Shown here one piece after another: positions 46,953 through 58,285 of a stretch of DNA of 64,000 nt. Numbering within the stretch: the stretch's first letter is position 1; the number at the start of each line of letters is the position of its first letter. A model generated the notes under the pieces. That model made no database searches and was not told the origin of the DNA. It worked only from the letters and a program-made list of their open reading frames with translations. The DNA comes from Silene latifolia. Its lineage: Eukaryota; Streptophyta; Magnoliopsida; Caryophyllales; Caryophyllaceae. Both the position numbers and the translations under genes were made by a program. Where the stretch lies: contig NC_133537.1 in the NCBI RefSeq assembly GCF_048544455.1, positions 312,872,238-312,936,237 on the forward strand. The letters are read 5' to 3'.

Positions 46953-47570
46953 TGAGAGTGCATAAGCCTCAAGTGTATTGGAGATTCCTCTGTTGGAATG
47001 CACTGAATATTCCCAAATGCTCTTTTGTATTCCGGGAGTTCTTACTTCAGAGACTACCTACGAGAGATAGGCTCATCAAAATGGGGTTGTCTATTGATCC
47101 TAGTTGCCCTATCTGCATAATCACACCTAAAAACCATTCCCATCTGATTTATGACTGCCCTTATTCCAAGGTGTGTCGTAGACTGTTGCAGACTAACCTG
47201 GCAATAAATTTCAGACTACCAGACTTGATTTCCTGGTTCTAAACTGGAAGAAGAGTTACTAAACTGCAGAAGAGATATATTGGATCCTGTCATGTGGCTT
47301 TGGTTTATTGGATATAGAGAGTTAGGAATGAAGCTTGGATGGATAATGTAGTAAGGAGACCTGAGTACTTGGTGAAACGGATTTTGGACGATGTTAACAA
47401 GAACAGATTCTTAAACCTGAATGTTACTGTTTTTGACGAGTAGAGATAGAGCTTGGTTTCAAGCTTTGTAATCTCTGTTTATTTTTTCTCTCTCTTTTGT
47501 GCTATATGACTAATTTGTATACCTCTATTTTTTTATGATGATATATATACTTACCTTTCCCAAAAAAAAA
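46953..47570 (+). mobile_element. 5'-truncated LINE insertion with zf-RVT region
   Basis: It ends in a run of at least nine A (47562-47570) and is flanked by a 15-bp duplication AAATTTGGTCGATCG (46938-46952, 47571-47585). It encodes a zinc-binding LINE C-terminus (FREFLLQRLPTRDRLIKMGL, PSCPICIITPKNHSHLIYDC) interrupted by stops. Target-primed insertion has split a CGATCG palindrome of the host element. Confidence 0.92.
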
Positions 47571-47573
47571 AAA

Positions 47574-47610
47574 TTTGGTCGATCGACTAATATTTCCAAT
47601 CGATCGACTT
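47574..47610. repeat. AGTCGATCGACT motifs downstream of the LINE
   Basis: TTTGGTCGATCGACTA completes the palindrome interrupted by the LINE. A further CAATCGATCGACTT unit follows at 47597-47610. Confidence 0.85.
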
Positions 47611-47892
47611 TTTCCCTATATGCATGCAGCGTGAATTCCTCCTTTCGTGCGTAAATGTCATAAATTTGAATCGCCTTGGAATAATATCTGAAAATCCACA
47701 CACAATTTCTAATAAAAGGCAGGCTACGCACACAAATATTTCAAAAGCACTCGGTGACAAATCCTAAACTAAAAGCAATTAGAGCAAACACACACTAGTT
47801 AAATAGTTCATATACTAAATTACAAAATGTATAAAATCCGGGTTGCCTCCCGGTCAGCGCTGATTTTTAAGGCCCGCTCGACCCTTGTTACC

Positions 47893-49000
47893 TCAATTCT
47901 CAGGATCAAAAATAGGGTCGAAGTATAGCAACTCGACCACTCCAACAAAGTCGTTGGTCCCATAGTAATGCTTTACTTGGTGACCATTTACCTTAAACCT
48001 TACTCCCGCGAAGTTTTCTAGCTCAACTGACCCAAATTTTGAAACAGACGTTACCGTATAAGGGCCACTCCACCTTGACTTCACTTTACCAGGGAATAAA
48101 CGGAGTTGGACATTGAACAATAACACCTTCTCCCCAACTTGAAACTCGCGTGGTATGATTCGCTTGTCATGCCATCTCTTGGTCTTATCCTTATAGATAC
48201 GGGCACTGTCATAGGCATTCAGCCTAAATTCCTCTAGCTCATCTAACTGCAACAAACGTTTCTCACCACACAGCTTAGAATCAAAATTAAGTTCACAAAT
48301 TGCCCACCATGCTTTATGCTCTAACTACACAGACAAATGACAAGACTTACCATAAACTAAACGATACGGCGATGCACCAATCGGTGTCTTAAATGCAGTC
48401 ATATATATCCACAAGGTATCATCTAATTTCATGCTCCAATCTTTTCGTGATTTAGACACAACTTTACCTAAAATTTCTTTAAGTTCCCGATTGGAAACTT
48501 CTACCTGACCACTAGTTTGGGGATGATACCCCAAACCTGTATGATGTTCTACATCATATTTGGACAGAAGAACAGTAAGTTGTTTTTCTTTAAAATGCAT
48601 ACCTCCATCACTGATGACAACTCGAGGGACACCAAAGCGAGGGAAGATTACTTTTTTTGAAAAGTTGGATAACAGTATTTGCATCACAATGGACCGAAAC
48701 AACGACCTCTACCCACTTGGACACGTAATCAACAGCTACTGGAATATACCTGTTGCCTTTACTAGACGAGAATGGTCTTTTGTAGCCGATGCCCCAGACA
48801 TCAAAAACCCCAACCTCTAAAGAGCCAACTTGAGGCATCTCCTGTCTTCTTGAAATATTTCCCGTTCGCTGACATGTATCACAAGTTACACAAAGTCTTT
48901 AGCATCTTTAAACATGGATGGCCAATAAAAACAAGATTGAAGTACCTTAGCCACGGTCCTAGAGGGACCATGGTGACCACCATAGGAGGAAGAATTGAAT
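47893..49000 (-). pseudogene. Element C integrase, downstream part
   Basis: Decayed fragments in order on the minus strand: zinc-finger half with SSSYGGHHGPSRTVAKVLQ, catalytic core ([39 protein letters not shown]), and C-terminal domain (KTKRWHDKRIIPREFQVGEK, FPGKVKSRWSGPYTV) ending at 47893. The first catalytic Asp, in GIDF-type sequence of relatives, is Gly here. Several frameshifts separate the blocks. The upstream part lies beyond the large insertion, at 62570. Confidence 0.85.
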
Positions 49001-49095
49001 TATAATACCTGTCTTGCTAGGGACCCGTTGACCGTCATTGACTGACCTTAAACACTTATCTAGACCTTTGGAAGCCTTCTGAGTTAACCTTGTGA

Positions 49096-49270
49096 CCACC
49101 ATCATTGCCTGGGCACGGGAATTCCCAAAAAATGCAGCCGCGGCCCGCCTACAACCCGTTCGTGCCGTGCCCGTGCCGTCAGTATTATTCATCCGTGAGT
49201 GTCGTGCTCGTGTCGGATTCGTGTCGTGCCCGTGCCGCCCGCCTTAGCCCGGCCCGGATTGCCATCTCTA
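49096..49270. mobile_element. GC-rich insertion in the 5' LTR of element D
   Basis: Absent from the 3' LTR, where GTGACATAGTAACC is continuous. The inserted DNA holds repeated GTGCCGTGCCCGTGCC-like strings and GGGCACGGGAATTCCC. I could not define inverted repeats or a clean duplication, so its class is unknown. Confidence 0.65.
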
Positions 49271-49296
49271 ATAGTAACCCTTTGAGTTTAGGAAGC

Positions 49297-49389
49297 TTGA
49301 TCTAGCGGATGCTACTCGATCGAGTAGCTCAGTGACTCGATTGAGTAGAGGCCACTCGATCGAGTAAGTCCCATACCCGATCGAGTAAC
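49297..49389. repeat. ACTCGATCGAGT motif cluster, 5' LTR of element D
   Basis: Units CTACTCGATCGAGTAG, GACTCGATTGAGTAG, CCACTCGATCGAGTAA and CCCGATCGAGTAACT. This is one unit more than the right LTR. Confidence 0.9.
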
Positions 49390-50490
49390 TGGAGTTCAGC
49401 GGTAAAACATAAATCGTGAAATCATGAAATCAAAATCATTTCTTTTCTTTTCTCTTAAACCTAACTACCGTCACATCTCTATCCTTCACCCATATTCATT
49501 ATTGTTGGAGCCCTTATGAGTTGAGACACCATGGGGATGGAAAGCATGAGTCGGCTAACGGTCTTGTCACCGTAATGCTATATATAGGTATGAAATCATC
49601 ATTATCGTCATCTTCTTTTGTTCTGATTATGGTTATGGTAGTAGTAATAGGGTTGTCGTGCTGTTTGTGATAGGTGGTTATGGTGGTTGCTTGTCGTCTT
49701 ATGGTCGTATGTGGTATTGATGCGGATTGCTAAAGGTAGGTTTTCCTACTCAGTACTGTTGCTTGTTTAGTATGTTGTTGTAGTGTCTGTTTAGTTTGGT
49801 ATTGTGATTGGGAGTGTGGTTTGGTTATAGTTGGTAGTTGTATGTTGTCTCTGGTTCGCGAAGTGCGTCCTCGGCTGAGTGGAGTCACTTGCGGGAGTGG
49901 CTTCACGCCCTTGATTCGCCCCTTGTGATTCCTATCACAAGGGGAATGTGCACATTAAGGAACATGGGTTTACGCTCGGTATTGATGAGCGGGGCTTAGG
50001 TGGGAACAGCTACGCCCCCCCCACTGGCGGTGAGGATTACTGGTTGCGGCCGTAATCTGGCAGGACTGGACCTTCGGGCAGTCAGATGAGTATTGGTGAT
50101 TGGAGGAGGTTTTGGGTGTATGTTTGTTGTATTTGGTGTTGTGTGTTCCTTCAGTTACTGACCTTGTGTGGTGTTGTTTGTGTTTTCTTCTTATGTTGTG
50201 TCGGCCGTGATCCATTATGGTGAGCATCCGGTCTTAACAAGTTGGTTTATGGAGCTTAGCTTGGTGCGTTAGAGGGACGAGTCTACCACGAGTCATGGCT
50301 GAGATAGTTTCACGTAGTTGATAGATGTCACAGTTGTATCCTTTATTTTGTCGAGTAACTTGTAATAAATGTAATTGTACTTTTATTGACGTTTGATATT
50401 TACTATCCCTCGGGTAACCAAGGTTGTAACGCCCTTATCTGCTGGGGAAGGTCTTGTTAAGGCTCCTTGGTAGATTAGGGTGTTACAAAG

Positions 50491-50502
50491 TGGTATCAAA
50501 GC
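50491..50502 (+). promoter_or_regulatory. Primer-binding site of element D, initiator tRNA-Met type
   Basis: TGGTATCAAAGC, one mismatch from the plant initiator tRNA-Met complement TGGTATCAGAGC, three bases after the 5' LTR. Athila elements normally use another tRNA (compare element A). Confidence 0.85.
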
Positions 50503-51060
50503 GATGACTTTGGAACCTGTAACCAATGAGCCTAATGAACGTAGTGAGTCTAATAAAATGAACCTGGTGTATGTGTGTTGGGTGCCCCGACAATTGCTTG
50601 ATTTTGGGTGGGAAGGCACCCTCATTCCAAAATCTTGGCCCCAATATGCTTAAGCTAGCCACTTCGAATGGGAATATTGAGTCGGGAATTGTGTGTGTAT
50701 AGTTGTGTGTGGTGTATAGAGTGGATATAGTTGTGTTTGAGCCTGAGGTAATGCCTTGTGTGTGCAAGTGGTAGTGTAAGAATGTATAAGTGTTGTGTAG
50801 CTGGGAATGTGTACATGGATGATGAGGAATGACGGGTGTGGGGAAGTTTGCATAAGAGTATCTGATAATGTGATAGTTAGTAATGAATTGCAAGTCTTAA
50901 TATGTGCTTTAGTTAGTATTAATTGTCATGTGGCGCTGTGGAATTTTACAGATGAATGATGTTGTGTACCCTTGTGAATAAGTATAACAATGTGAGTACA
51001 TCTTGTGGTTGTCGGATTGTTGTGAAATGTCGAGCATATATATATATATATATATATATA
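50503..51060 (+). other. Leader of element D without gag
   Basis: Noncoding, rich in GTGTGT-type runs, ending in an (AT)n tract (51036-51060) into which the TIR transposon has inserted. No gag-like ORF follows the PBS. Confidence 0.6.
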
Positions 51061-52756
51061 GAGATTGAATCATGTGAGGCACCCTTCTTAGGGTGAGGCG
51101 GCTGGACACCTTCTAAACCGTCAGATTACAAACTATAAATGCCTCAGATGTTGACACGTGTCCCCTTATATAAACCCAACAAATTGCAAATTACCTCTCA
51201 TGCTCCATCATTTACTCTGTCGCATTTCATCTGTTCACTTTTTCTCTCTTCAGCTTCGTTTCGCCATTCACTCAGATTCGTCCGCCATTGTCGTTAAGCT
51301 TTTCGATCTCCATTATCATCCGTAAGTACACTAACTTGTTTTTCTCTCGTTCCTTGATCTTAATTAATGTCGTACTTACAATTTCTAATTCGTAAGGAAT
51401 TAATCTCAATTTTATTTGACCTAATTCTTCAATTTCCCCCAATTCCTCTCCTATTTCCTTATAATTTACCGATGATCATCAATTCGTCAATTAATCATGC
51501 CATAATTACATAATCCGTAGCAATTCTCGAGACGTTACATCACTCCTCTTTGCAACAATGGTGGTCTGCAAGTGTCGTAAAGTCATTTAATTTCTTTCTC
51601 TTATTTTATTATGATTTAATCAGTTTTCGATTCATTTCGTCTTTTGATTTCATGTTTAATGTGCTGGATTTCCGATTGTTTATTGTGAAATTTGCTGTAA
51701 TTATTGTGAAATCTACGAACTTCTACTATGGATATTTGCTTTGACTGTAATGTGCCAAATGTGGTGATTGTGCTTCTTTATCACCAGAGGAGTTCATGAT
51801 TTTGTTAAATGTTTTGGGCCTTTAATTCTCTTGGTCAACCTTTTCCCCCCTTTTTTCATGACAGGAGGTGATATGCTCTTCATGTTTGTGTGGCTTCATA
51901 GTCGAGCATTTATTAGATTTTCTGCAAGTTCTTTATTTTATTTTCTAACTTATGGATGCTATATGGAAAATATTTCCATTGCCATTATGTTGTGAACCCC
52001 AAATTCCTGTGGAATTTTGGTTTAACATGTACTCTATGAGATGAAGAATATAATTTGCTATTGCGAGTTTTGAAAGATTGTTGAGTATATGCTATTGAGA
52101 GATAGATGCTGACTAACTTGGACATCCTGCACAGAAATCTAAGATTGTTGAGCATTTATTAGAAATCTAAGATTGTTGAGTATCCTGCACAGAATATAAT
52201 TTGCTATTGAGAGATAGATGTTGTCTTTAGTGTTGAACACTTGAACATTTCTGATGATCTTGTTGTTTTGGATTATGTTAAGGTCGATCTTGGAGCGATC
52301 TCTGGAAATTTAGGTTTTATTTTCAAAAACTTGTGTTAATCTGTTAGCACCTTTAGATTAAGTTAGTTGGTGAAGAATTCGGCTTAAAAACCATGTTTGA
52401 TTTAAAGAATGTTGATAGAAGTCTGGTCTGATTTTGAAGCTGCTGTAAAATGGTCATGTTTTAAATGGCATGTTCATGGATACATAGCATATTGTCAATA
52501 CTTTTCAGCTTAACTGTAGAATCTTAATAAATGGAGATAGGGGTGTCTTGGGATGTTAACATGGAATTTTAAGGCATTTACATATGTAATTTAACATTGG
52601 ACTAACCCGAATGCAAGAGAGGTTTTCTACTATACCGAAAAGGGCTACACATGCACCGACTCACCGAGCCTTGTTAGTGCTAGTTTGGGTTGAAAAATTC
52701 TTATCTACGAGTATAAGTTGTTATTTGTCTACTTTCATATCGGATTTGGCCATTGT

Positions 52757-52825
52757 CGTCTATTAGCTCAAAAGGTAGAGCAATGTGTTATTGCACATGG
52801 TGTGGGTTCGAGCCCCACATAGACG
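52757..52825 (+). other. tRNA-like cloverleaf sequence 1
   Basis: 69 nt. The acceptor arms CGTCTAT/ATAGACG pair perfectly, as do the D stem GCTC/GAGC and the T arm GTGGG-TTCGAGC-CCCAC. The anticodon arm AATGT/ACATG is 4 of 5 and has an abnormal 8-nt loop. The variable loop is only 2 nt, and no T-run terminator follows. This is more likely a tRNA-derived (SINE-like) relic than a working tRNA. Confidence 0.55.
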
Positions 52826-53480
52826 AACATATATAAAGTACTAGTTACACTTTGTAGTAACATTAGTTGTTCTATGTGGTAACAATAATTATCGAACAAA
52901 GTGATGCTAGCTAAGAATAACACGAGACATAGTACACTGCTCGACTCAATAACAAATTCGCAAAGCGCTTAATACTTCTTGATCACGTTGAAGTGTTTTT
53001 CTCAGGTCGCAATTTTAATCCCAGAAATGAAGAGTACACTCACGGAGTACTAATACGATTCCGTTCTGGTTAGCTTTCTCCAATTTTCTGAGAAGTACAA
53101 TCGACAATAACACATTGACGATACTGTCTTCTATATTGCGGTTGAAGCTCAGTGAGATATTCTTGGGGAGCTCAGAGTACAAACATGTGAGGATATATTC
53201 TTAATCTCTGTACTGATTTCTCATTCTCACAGAAATTTTTGAGAACACTTGCAATATTTTAGTCAAGAAAATTTCTTATCGTCTCAAGCTATTGCATTTT
53301 CTTAATGAAAATTTTTCTCCTATCAAATTTTTGCAAACAAATGTGAAAAACAGATATGCCGAGTTATGTCCCCTTCCTGACCCTTCAAGATGCCCCAAAC
53401 TTATGTAACATTGTTTCGTATATATAATAACACTGTTTATTTGATAAAGTAACACTTATGTTACATATATTGATAATAGA

Positions 53481-53552
53481 AGCTCATGTAGGAATTGCAC
53501 CTACATCCTTTGTGCAATTGCACAAATGCTCTACCAATTGAGCTAATGAGCT
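53481..53552 (-). other. tRNA-like cloverleaf sequence 2, opposite orientation
   Basis: 72 nt on the minus strand. The acceptor AGCTCAT/ATGAGCT, D stem GCTC/GAGC, anticodon stem TTTGT/ACAAA and T stem GTAGG/CCTAC are all perfect. The anticodon loop is again 8 nt (GCAATTGC), and the T loop has lost TTCGA. No terminator T-run is seen. Confidence 0.55.
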
Positions 53553-53934
53553 AGTTTAGTAGAAACTGAATATTCCACCAACACACTACAGTTGATGTAA
53601 TGGCCACAATATAAGTTTATAAGTCACCACTTCACCTGAGTATTCGAGTCATATGTTTCTCATGTTATTCCAAAGAGCATGTAGTGTTATTCCAGTAACT
53701 TGTCATGTTATCACATAGAGTAACCGTGTTATTCTATTAACTTGTTACGTTATTCCATAGAGCCAAATAATATTCTGTGACACAAAAGCCAGGTATTATA
53801 ACACAATATCCTATTATGATAACATAGTTATAGTTACGGATTATAAAGCGCGAAAAACCAATTCTATTGATCTGAAGACAAACTAGTTCCGTCGATGACC
53901 GTATAAGGCACATTATATGCATTTAAAATCTGAA

Positions 53935-55240
53935 TAAGGTATGAGATTCACAAAATAAGGTCTGAGATTCACCAAATAAGGAAAAGAGCAAAAAAGGTGA
54001 TTTTAAGACCAAGTTTCACAAAACAAGCTCTAAGATTCATCGAACAAGATCCGAGATTCACAAAACAAAGTCCGAGATTCACCGAATAAAGAAAAGAGCA
54101 AAAAAGGTGATTTTAACCACTTATGATGACCAAGTTTCACAAAACAAGCCCTAAGATTCACTAAATAAAGTATGAGATTCACAAAATAAGGTCTGAGATT
54201 CACCAAATAAGGAAAAGAGCAAAAAACGTGATTTTAACCACTTATGATGACCAAGTTTCACAAAACAACCTCTAAGATTCACTGAACAAGGTCTGAGATT
54301 CACAAAACAAAGTCTGAGATTCACCTAATAAAGAAAAGAGCAAAATAGGTTATTTTAACCAATTATGATGATCAAGTTTCACAAAACAAGCCTTAAGATT
54401 CACTGAATAAGATATGAGATTCACAAAATAAGGTCTGAGATTCACCAAATAAGGAAAAGAGCAAAAAACGTGATTTTAACCACTTATGATGACCAAGTTT
54501 CACAAAATAAGCTCTAAGATTCACTGAACAAGGTCTGAGATTCACAAAACAAAGTCTGAGATTCACCTAATAAAGAAAAGAGCAAAATAGGTTATTTTAA
54601 CAACTTATGATGATCAAGTTTCACAAAAAAAGCCTTAAGATTCACTGAATAAGGTATGAGATTCACATAATAAGGTATGAGATTCACCAAATAAGGAAAA
54701 GAGCAAAAAACGTGATTTTAACCACTTATGATGACCAAGTTTCACAAAACAACCTCTAAGATTCACTGAACAAGGTCTGAGATTCACAAAACAAAGTCTG
54801 AGATTCACCTAATAAAGAAAAGAGCAAAATAGGTGATTTTAACCAGTTATGATGATCAAGTTTCACAAAACAAGCCTTAAGATTCACTGAATAAGGTATG
54901 AGATTCACAAAATAAGGACTAAGATTCACAAAATAAGGCAAAGAACAAAATAGGTGATTCCTAACACCTATAATGACCAAGGTTTAGAAAATTATCTTAC
55001 ATGTTCACAAAACAAGCTATAGGATTCACAACATAAGGACCGAGATTCACAAAATCAGGAGAAGAGCAAAACAGGTTATCTCTTATCACTTATAACAAAA
55101 TTTAAGAATTTTAGCTTCTAAGTTCACAAATTAAGCTCTAAGATTAACAGAATAAGGTCTGACATTCACAGAATAAGGTCTGAGATTCACAAAACAAAGT
55201 CTGAGATTCACCTAATAAAGAAAAGAGCAAAATAGGTAAA
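53935..55240. repeat. Minisatellite of about 122 bp, about 11 units
   Basis: AAGAGCAAAA anchors recur at about 53984, 54090, 54212, 54332, 54454, 54576, 54698 and 54820, and less regularly to 55218. Two alternating subtypes (AAAAAACGTGATTTTAACC and AAAATAGGTTATTTTAACC) give a higher-order period of about 243 bp. Each unit is itself built of GATTCACAAAATAAGGTCTGA-like 20-mers. Confidence 0.9.
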
Positions 55241-55557
55241 CATGAAAATTTGATAAATTAAAACCAATCGGATTTACTACTTATGTGAGTGTAATTGGTG
55301 ATTGTGGGTATTTGCACATCCAGGAGTTTATAGTCCAGAATACTGTCGACAGAAGATAATACAATATCATCAGTATCGTAACTATATTGCATACCAGTTC
55401 ACCCATTAATGTATCATGCTTCACTTTTCAGAGCATGTACCAAGTTATAGCAAGAAATTTGGAACAATGACCATAAACATAGCAACAGTACAGATTAAAA
55501 AAATTACAAGCCGAGCATGGAGGGCCTTCAATCCATGGTTCTCCTTTTTTTTTGCAG

Positions 55558-55735
55558 CATACCTACCGTTGTAACAGCGGATGTTGCAAGATATGGTTCT
55601 GAGATTTTCCAAAAAGAAGCTTCTTCGGGTGCTGAACAAAAACTTATATTCAGTAAGTTCGATCCAGCCGAGCTCGAGAGCTTGTTTGTGCCTGGTACTT
55701 TAATCGATGCATTCATCTCTTTGGATCAAGTATGA
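55558..55735 (+). pseudogene. Captured terminal-exon-like fragment
   Basis: A perfect 3' splice site (TTTTTTTTGCAG, ending 55557) is followed by about 59 open codons: IPTVVTADVARYGSEIFQKE ... FDPAELESLFVPGTLIDAFI, ending at TGA 55733-55735. The splice signal and protein-like composition suggest a host exon carried in the transposon. I do not recognise the protein. Confidence 0.5.
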
Positions 55736-56312
55736 TTATCAACGAGAATGCGAGGCATCCGGTTAGTGGCAGTAAAACTTGTCATCCATTCTCCATGATA
55801 CCGCACTTGTGGCTTGTGACATCCGTTAATCTGACTGATTACTAGCAGTAATTTATTTTATTTATTTATTAAAGTTCCTGTAAATAAGTTGGATTAAATG
55901 AACTGACATCAGGTGAGTTAACAAGTAATACGGGACCGGAGTTTGTGTAGATCATCCCTATAATTAATGTGCGAGTTCTGGATTGCTAAGAATGAAACTA
56001 GGGAAAATGTAGTGTCGTATGTTGTTTCTGCTGATCTTGTTATTTGTACAATTATCTGTTGTCAATTACGGAAACGGTCTTTGAATGAATATTTGGTTAA
56101 CTTGTGTGGGTGCAATTGTGTAACACTGTCAAATGATATTCCTTTCTGTGAACTATTTTTAATTGAAAGTGAGCTTAGATAAACAAGCTATGAGCTTGTC
56201 AGTTGCCACAATTACAAAATCAGCCCATCCATGTATAATGCAAATCAGTCCAAGGTAGTAATTTGGTGAGACCGGCCGCCTCGCCATAATGAGGTGCCTC
56301 ACCGGATCCGGC

Positions 56313-56315
<3 letters not shown>

Positions 56316-56371
<56 letters not shown>

Positions 56372-56382
56372 CACACACACAC
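56316..56382. repeat. (TA)n followed by (CA)n microsatellite
   Basis: About 22 TA units and then about 10 CA units directly after the right end of the TIR transposon. The TA tract mirrors the one at 51036-51060 on the other side. Confidence 0.95.
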
Positions 56383-57198
56383 ATATGAATAGAGATCTTG
56401 ATATCGAAATAATAGACAACTGAATATATCTCCTTACCTTCTTTTTATTCAGATTATGCATTGCAAGGTGTCGTGAAATATTTACTTATCCAATTTGTGG
56501 CTCAGTTACAAAACTTCTGCTTTATATATTGTTTTTAAAAACTTTTATTCACTTTGGGGTGTTTCGTAAACAGTAGATTGGTGAATTTTCAGCATATTCA
56601 AGCCTCTCAACATGTTTGGCTCACGAATTTATTAATTTACGTGTTTGGTAAATGACATATTGAAACAGAAGATTGAGCTTCAATCTACTGTTTTCCAATA
56701 TGCTACTCCACCCAGCATATTCACATTAGTAGATTGGGAAAACTAAATCTGTCAACCATTTACATATAGATACAACAATCTATTAACCTAAATACGCTAA
56801 TTACCAAACACTATTATTAAATCTGCTAATTGAAACATATTAGTACCAAGTGCTAGTTGAATTGCTAAATGTAATGTTTAATAAAATTGTATGTACATGT
56901 TGGATGACAGAATTTAGATATGTATAAGTAAAAGTAGAATAATGTTGTTGTTATATATATGTACGAGTTAAAATATGTTACAGTTGGATTACATCGTAAA
57001 CTGTGGGACCATGATGGAATAGTATGTGTAGTGTTCGGTTGAGATAATCATGTTACAATGTGAGTTGGTGTTAATTGATAGAGATTGGATAGAAATAATC
57101 AGTGACGAGTTCCAAGTATACCCTGGACTCAGAACGAGTTGTTATTTTGCAGTAACCGTTAACCGAATTCGTAACCTTTGACCTTATTCCTAGTCTTA
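56383..57198. other. Noncoding interior of element D
   Basis: AT-rich. Between about 56570 and 56830 there are repeated AATATGCTRRTTG-like and AGCATATT strings on both strands, a possible degenerate inverted-repeat insertion. No ORF is supported. Confidence 0.45.
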
Positions 57199-57366
57199 TT
57201 CGACCGAGTACGAATGCCTACACGACCGAGTAGACCTTACTCGATCTAGTAGTTGCGTTATTGGATCGAAATCGTTGGATCTGGCAGCAGAAACTCGATC
57301 GAGCAACTCCAACTCGATCGAGTTGAGGCCACTCGATAGAGTAACCAAGTCACTCGATCGAGTAAG
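57199..57366. repeat. ACTCGATCGAGT motif cluster upstream of the element D ORF
   Basis: Includes TTACTCGATCTAGTAG, AACTCGATCGAGCAA, AACTCGATCGAGTTG, CCACTCGATAGAGTAA and TCACTCGATCGAGTAA, plus diverged GACCGAGTA units. It ends about 920 bp 5' of the ORF. Confidence 0.9.
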
Positions 57367-58285
57367 TCGCTACAGTACCCGTATTATAACGGGATTCATG
57401 TACTCTATTTCATTCATTCTCTTCTATTTTTTTTCTTACTCAAACCCTAAATCTCTCTTAAAACCTCTTGTCCCAAAGTTCGTGGGTAAATTGTGATTAA
57501 ATCGTCTTAAACTCTTCTTGCTAATTCATTCTACTAATTTCCAACTCATTCAGGGTAAGATTGCTACTCTCTTTCTTTGTTTTAAATCAATTAGTAGCAT
57601 GTAAAAGTGTTAATTTTTCTAAAAATTCGATTTGTAGCCATGTATTTTGGTTTATAGTTGTTGTATTTGGGTAAAATTTGCTTTAATTCATTGTTATTTA
57701 AGCTGAAAGTTGTAAAATCAAACCGATTTGTGAGTATGTTTGGGCCGAAAATTCTAGGGTTTGTTCTACAAATTGGATTTTTGTTCATCTTTTGCATACC
57801 TAAAGGGGAAAATAGAGTAAGAAATGTTGTTGGTATCATGGTTAGGGTTGATTTTGGTTAATTTCACCCAAAACTTCGTCTTAAAACTTTGTCTTAAAAG
57901 TGCCCCAAAACTGAATTTTGCCCCAAATTTTGTGAGGGATTAAGATCCCAATATTCCTAGTAATTGTTAAAACTTGGTATTTTGAAGCTTTGAAACCGTC
58001 TTTAGTGAAGTATGAAAGTAAGGTGACTTGGAAAAATTTTCGTTGTCTTAAAAGGTTTACTTTAAATTGTTGCTCCTCTATCCATGAGTGTTCTTTGAAA
58101 AGTTCATTTTTGATCAAGTAAGAATCCAATTTGGGTGGCTAAAACATGTTGAAACACATGGCAAGAGCCGCCGCTGTGACTCGTCAAAGCAAGAGATTAA
58201 GAGCCTCTGAGCCTGAGGTGGGAGATGGGAGTTAGGGTAGGTCCCACCAGTTTCTGAGTATCCTACTGTAGTCTTTGCTGATTTT

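Larger units (their letters stand above)
49001..50487 (+). repeat. 5' LTR of element D
   Basis: Aligns with the right LTR throughout, except for an extra segment of about 175 bp at 49096-49270 and an extra palindrome unit. TATATATAGG at 49579 is a likely TATA box; the right LTR has TATGTATAGG there. Confidence 0.9.
51061..56315. mobile_element. 5.3-kb TIR transposon (MULE-like?) inserted in a TA repeat
   Basis: Left end 51061-51110 and right end 56264-56315 are imperfect inverted repeats of about 50 bp sharing GTGAGGCACC and GAGGCGGCYGG blocks. Both ends abut (TA)n, so the target duplication cannot be read. Long TIRs starting with G fit Mutator-like elements, but no transposase is visible and the superfamily is a guess. 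Contents in order: a UTR-like segment with a GTAAGT donor near 51321, two tRNA-like sequences, a minisatellite and a captured exon. Confidence 0.65.

Noticed and set aside
52757-52825. Functional tRNA gene
   Set aside because: 8-nt anticodon loop, 2-nt variable loop and no T-run terminator make a working tRNA unlikely.
53935-55240. Repeat array as a possible CRISPR or centromeric satellite
   Set aside because: The short array is confined within one transposon and made of nested 20-mers; no cas genes and no satellite-scale length.
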